This document shows, one piece after another, positions 60,441-64,000 of a stretch of 64,000 nucleotides of DNA (within the stretch, counting starts at the first letter, position 1; each line of letters opens with the position of its first letter). The notes beneath the pieces are model-generated. The model was not told where the DNA came from and ran no database searches. It worked only from the letters and a program-made list of their open reading frames with translations. The stretch covers positions 59,997,352 to 60,061,351 of the forward strand of contig JAPFBE010000003.1 of assembly GCA_034336665.1 (NCBI GenBank). Reading direction: 5' to 3'. A program made the translations under genes and the position numbers. The stretch comes from Luscinia megarhynchos (Eukaryota; Chordata; Aves; Passeriformes; Turdidae).

Positions 60441-63353
60441 TTTTTACAAAACACAGTAGAAAAAGAGCAACTTACATCTTTAATAGTGTGTGGAGTGACA
60501 GGGAAACATTTGGCTCCTTCTATGTAGTGTAATATGCAGCTAAAAACATCCAGTTAGTAGGTGTGCTTCAGTTTGGTTTTATTTTCCAGAGACTGTTCTA
60601 GAAAAATGGATATTTCTGCAGTAGTCCAGAAACCTCTTATAAATTCATCAGTCAACTCAATTTGCTGAAGTCAGGGTAGAAAGCCTTTAGCACAGTGAGA
60701 AGATATATGGACCTTCAGATGGCTTTGCCTTGTCTGTAGGTGTGTATTAAGAGTTGCAGGTGTAAAATCTGAGATGTCATTTAAAAATGTGTCTGTTAAA
60801 TGGGTCAAGGCTCCTGTGTGAACACCAATTTGATGTGGAGTTAAGTTAAATCAGTATCAAGCTGAAGTTAGCAGTGTTTTAATTGGCATAGGCTTCACTG
60901 AGGCACCAGTGCTGAAATTTTCCTGTGATCTCATATAAACAGATAATTATGTCATGTGCTGATACTTTGTGAAATAGATTTGAAAATGCTTTTTCCCCTT
61001 TTTTTCAGAAACCAGTGACATTTGAGAAAACCTCACCTGCTTTCTGTCCAAGTAGTCTCTTCAAGTACTTCCCACATGCAGCCAGAGTTGGATTCACATT
61101 TCAGAGTGATGGGTTGAAAATGTGGTCCCTCCCTCCCTCTCTACACCTTTTTAGTTGCTGATTGACAACTAAAATGATTTCACAGGTTTTCCTGATAGTG
61201 CACCTCACCTTTGGTGTTGTGTAAATACCGAAGGACTGATGGAAATCCTGTGGGTTTATAGATGAGTCTTCTAGCAGTATCTGAGGAGGATTTTCTAGGC
61301 AGGTGTCTGCAGAGTCTTACAAGAAGCCTTCCTCATGGAAAGCCACACCTCAGAGTTGTGAATTACTGCGGTGTTACTTCGTATTAGCATCTGGATATGG
61401 GTGTGCTCAACTAATTGTGTCTTGGATTAAAGTGCCAGATGACAGCTGATACCACATCATTCTTTCCCTAAATAAACAGTACATTTGCAGCCCACTGTGG
61501 CAACTCCCATTGAGCTGTAAGAAAAGGGAGGAGATTCTGCCTTCAGCTAAGTATCCTGCAGGGTGCAATCAGTGGAAATAAAGCAGAGGTGAGGCTGGAG
61601 GGAGGGAGGTGATACTGGGCTATGACACAAGAGATGGCACCAGGGTGTGCTTCTAACCTTTGTAAAAGGCTGTGAAAGTCACATAATACTGGTGGTGTTT
61701 TACATCATTTGCTGGGTGTGGAGAAGAGGATCCTAAGTGTGTGTATATATATATGCTAGTAGAAAGAAACTGGAAAAATGAAGATTAAAGGACTGAGCAA
61801 GCCCTGGCACTGCAGAGAGGCTGGCAGGACAGTCTGTGCCCAGTGCCCCCTTCCCCAGTGCATCTCCCAGCACAAAGGCTTTGGGAGAGAGGATGCACGT
61901 GATCAGCTCACGTCCTCGCAAATCTGTCTGGAATTTAGGACTGAAACAAAGACCTGTGACTTTGTAGCTGCTCTTTCAACACACACAGATGGAAACTGTA
62001 GCTTTTAACTGGTTTCCTTCAAGTTCTTTCCCCGGGGCATTTCCAGGCAATAAAGATTTGATCACTATTTGTTACCCCTTCTTATTAATTGGGAATTGAT
62101 CTTACAAAGCCAGACCATCCGTTTGATTCTTTCAGGTAAATTTATGTTATGAATATAGTCAGTCTTTCAGTGTTTAGCAATCCTTCGACCGTGTTGGATC
62201 TCAAGCCAAAATTCATAATTTAGATTTACATTGGCAGTGTACTAAGCCAGAATTCCAGATCCCAAGATTAGTATTTGAAAGAGTTGAGCTTTGATCATTA
62301 GTGTAGCTTATCAGCTCAGATCTATTCACAAATGATAGACCCATGTTAGACTGGACTGGATAGATGAAGATATCCCAGACAAAGGCATCACCTTTTAGAA
62401 TACAAGGAAGGTCTTCGGTTGAGCTGCAGCCCCTCTCACACTCAGAACAAATACAGTGGCATTTTCGGTATTTACAGTTCCTCTCGCTGCATTCAGGACC
62501 CTGAGAGCTCTGTTTCTCTTGCTGGCTGCTGCACTTTTGGGAACAGACACAGAGGTCACTGCACAGCCACAAACCCCTTTTATCTGTGGCACTGCTTGCA
62601 CCAGGCCAGCTCATCCAAGCCCTGCCCTGAGGGTGTGAGGCTGTCAGCTGACACTAAAACTGCTGTGTTTTTAGGAAAAACAGGACTGCAATTTCCAAGT
62701 TAAGAACTATGAAGCAAGGTGCTGCCCACCTGCAATTTTATACTTACTGACCTTATAAACATCCATGTGACTTATAAGCATCCAAGGGCTGTGGTAGAAA
62801 GGCCTGCACCTGATCCTTGGGTCTGCTGCTAGTGTGTCCTACTGATGTGCTGAATGATGGAATAGAGGGTGCATTCATTAAAGTGGCAGTAACAATACAT
62901 TGGGAAGGACCACAGGCGTATTGGATATTAAGACTGGAATTAAGAAGTGATCTTGACACATTGGACAAGTGGCCTGAATTGTTAGAAGGCATTTGGACAA
63001 GGCCAGCAGGTCAATGAGCAGTCAAACATTTGCTAAAAGGAAAACCTACCAAAAGCTTTTGAACACAAAGATGCAGCATGGCATTCAAGTTCTGAGCCAC
63101 ACATTACTAGAAACTGAAAGAGTGTATAGGGGAAGTGCTGCCTTATCCTGGCTCTGGCCCTCTGGTCTGTTGTAGGCTTCTGCTGCTGGCAAATGCCAGG
63201 GAATGCTGAGATGATGATGTGCTCCATATGGGTGCTCTGATGTCTTGCTCACTAGTGCAGAGCAGAAATGATCAGCCACAGACACAGGACAGAGAACTGG
63301 GCAGAAGTTCTACAGAAGAGATCTGGGATACTAGTGGATCCAAAGCTGAACCA

Positions 63354-63605
63354 GAATCATGGAGTCATGGAAACGAAACATTTAATTTGGAAAAGGCCTC
63401 TGAGATCATTGAGTCAATTCATTAACCCAGCACTGCCAAGTCCACCACTAAACCATGTACTTGACTGCCACATCTACTTGTCTTTTAAATACTTCCAGGA
63501 ATGGTGACTCAACTACATTCCTGGGCAGCCTGTTCTGATGCTTGACCAGCCTTTCAGTGGGAAGAAAAAATCCTAATGTCTATTTCACCTGTTCTGAGAA
63601 AAGCT
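63354..63605 (-). mobile_element. CR1 LINE 3'-end fragment
   Basis: Plus-strand order is ATCATGGAGTCATGGAAACG, TTGGAAAAGGCCTCTGAGAT, TAACCCAGCACTGCCAAG, CCTGGGCAGCCTGTTCTGATGC, the reverse complement of a CR1 3' region. Element on the minus strand. Confidence 0.88.
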
Positions 63606-64000
63606 CACACCAAATTGGAGTAGATAAGTGGTGATGTTATGTGTAAGAAACTTGTGCTGTTGTAGATATGAGGGGCTGAGCTCTGTTTGGTGGTGCTGGT
63701 ATTTCCTGGAGCACTGATTCCAGCTTTAGCAGCAGACTTTGAAAAAGGTGTGGACTGACCAGCAAAGGTTCACAAGAGCAGAGGGAATGAGTAGAAGAAT
63801 ATGAGTTAGTTTGTTTTGCTGTGAGGAAGATTTAGATTAGCCACTGGAAATGTTTTCCAGTACAGCCAATAGAGAAGCAAAGAATAGGCTGTCCATCCAG
63901 TTCTCTGTCCTGGCAGGTTTTTGAGAGTAATCTAGGAACCTGCTCGTGGGAGATCAGAAAGCATGTTAGATCTGTTATTATTGACAGATTTGGGTGTATC

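Larger units (their letters stand above)
58679..64000. other. Sequence upstream of TPT1
   Basis: After the hexamer array there is GC-moderate sequence to about 59100, then AT-richer sequence. It holds a (TG)n stretch near 59549-59562, a T tract near 60258-60271, an ancient repeat relic at 60355-60440, a short TG/TA dinucleotide stretch at 61738-61755 and a CR1 fragment at the right end. No exon of the next gene expected from vertebrate synteny (SLC25A30) was recognised, so it probably begins beyond the window. Confidence 0.7.

Overview
The window is vertebrate nuclear DNA, almost certainly from a bird. It has AT-rich introns, GT-AG splice sites, AATAAA polyadenylation signals, several CR1 LINE fragments with the ATTCTRTG-type tail, and two LTRs resembling an avian ERVL-like family. 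No bacterial-style operons, CRISPR arrays or tRNA genes were seen. Only two protein-coding genes can be supported, and they are convergent. Nearly every other long open frame is a chance frame.

1-45,750 (+ strand): the 3' half of GTF2F2, encoding the RAP30 subunit of TFIIF. Four coding exons (4089-4170, 35350-35449, 40257-40400, 44905-45024) encode residues 102-249 in human numbering. They splice in consistent phase and end in a 3' UTR with AATAAA at 45723. The introns are large (31 kb for the biggest) and hold CR1 fragments, an LTR relic (23.85-24.33 kb), a 280-bp direct duplication (7.65 and 10.23 kb), an unexplained 207-codon open frame (14.0-14.6 kb), and a CpG-rich patch with a strong CTCF-like motif (43.6 kb).

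45,750-53,065: a convergent intergenic interval with a solo LTR (48.3-48.9 kb), an H/ACA snoRNA-like copy (52,286-52,421, minus strand), and a candidate distal polyadenylation signal next to a hairpin (50.65 kb).

53,065-58,245 (- strand): complete TPT1 (translationally controlled tumour protein). It has six exons and 172 codons, with the stop codon alone at the start of exon 6. A TATA box and a pyrimidine-tract (TOP-like) start lie in a CpG island. The last intron carries the H/ACA snoRNA SNORA31 only 63 bp from the last exon. CR1 fragments sit in introns 2 and 4.

58,245-64,000: TPT1 upstream sequence. It contains a 288-bp degenerate hexanucleotide array (58,391-58,678) about 150 bp upstream of the TATA box, then unremarkable sequence with an ancient dispersed-repeat relic and a CR1 fragment.

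Both genes are housekeeping genes: transcription initiation, and a growth-related TOP mRNA that also carries a ribosome-modifying snoRNA. The most interesting observation is the pair of SNORA31-like H/ACA genes flanking the last TPT1 exon. The copy outside the gene keeps near-perfect stems and boxes but has a changed 5' guide pocket.
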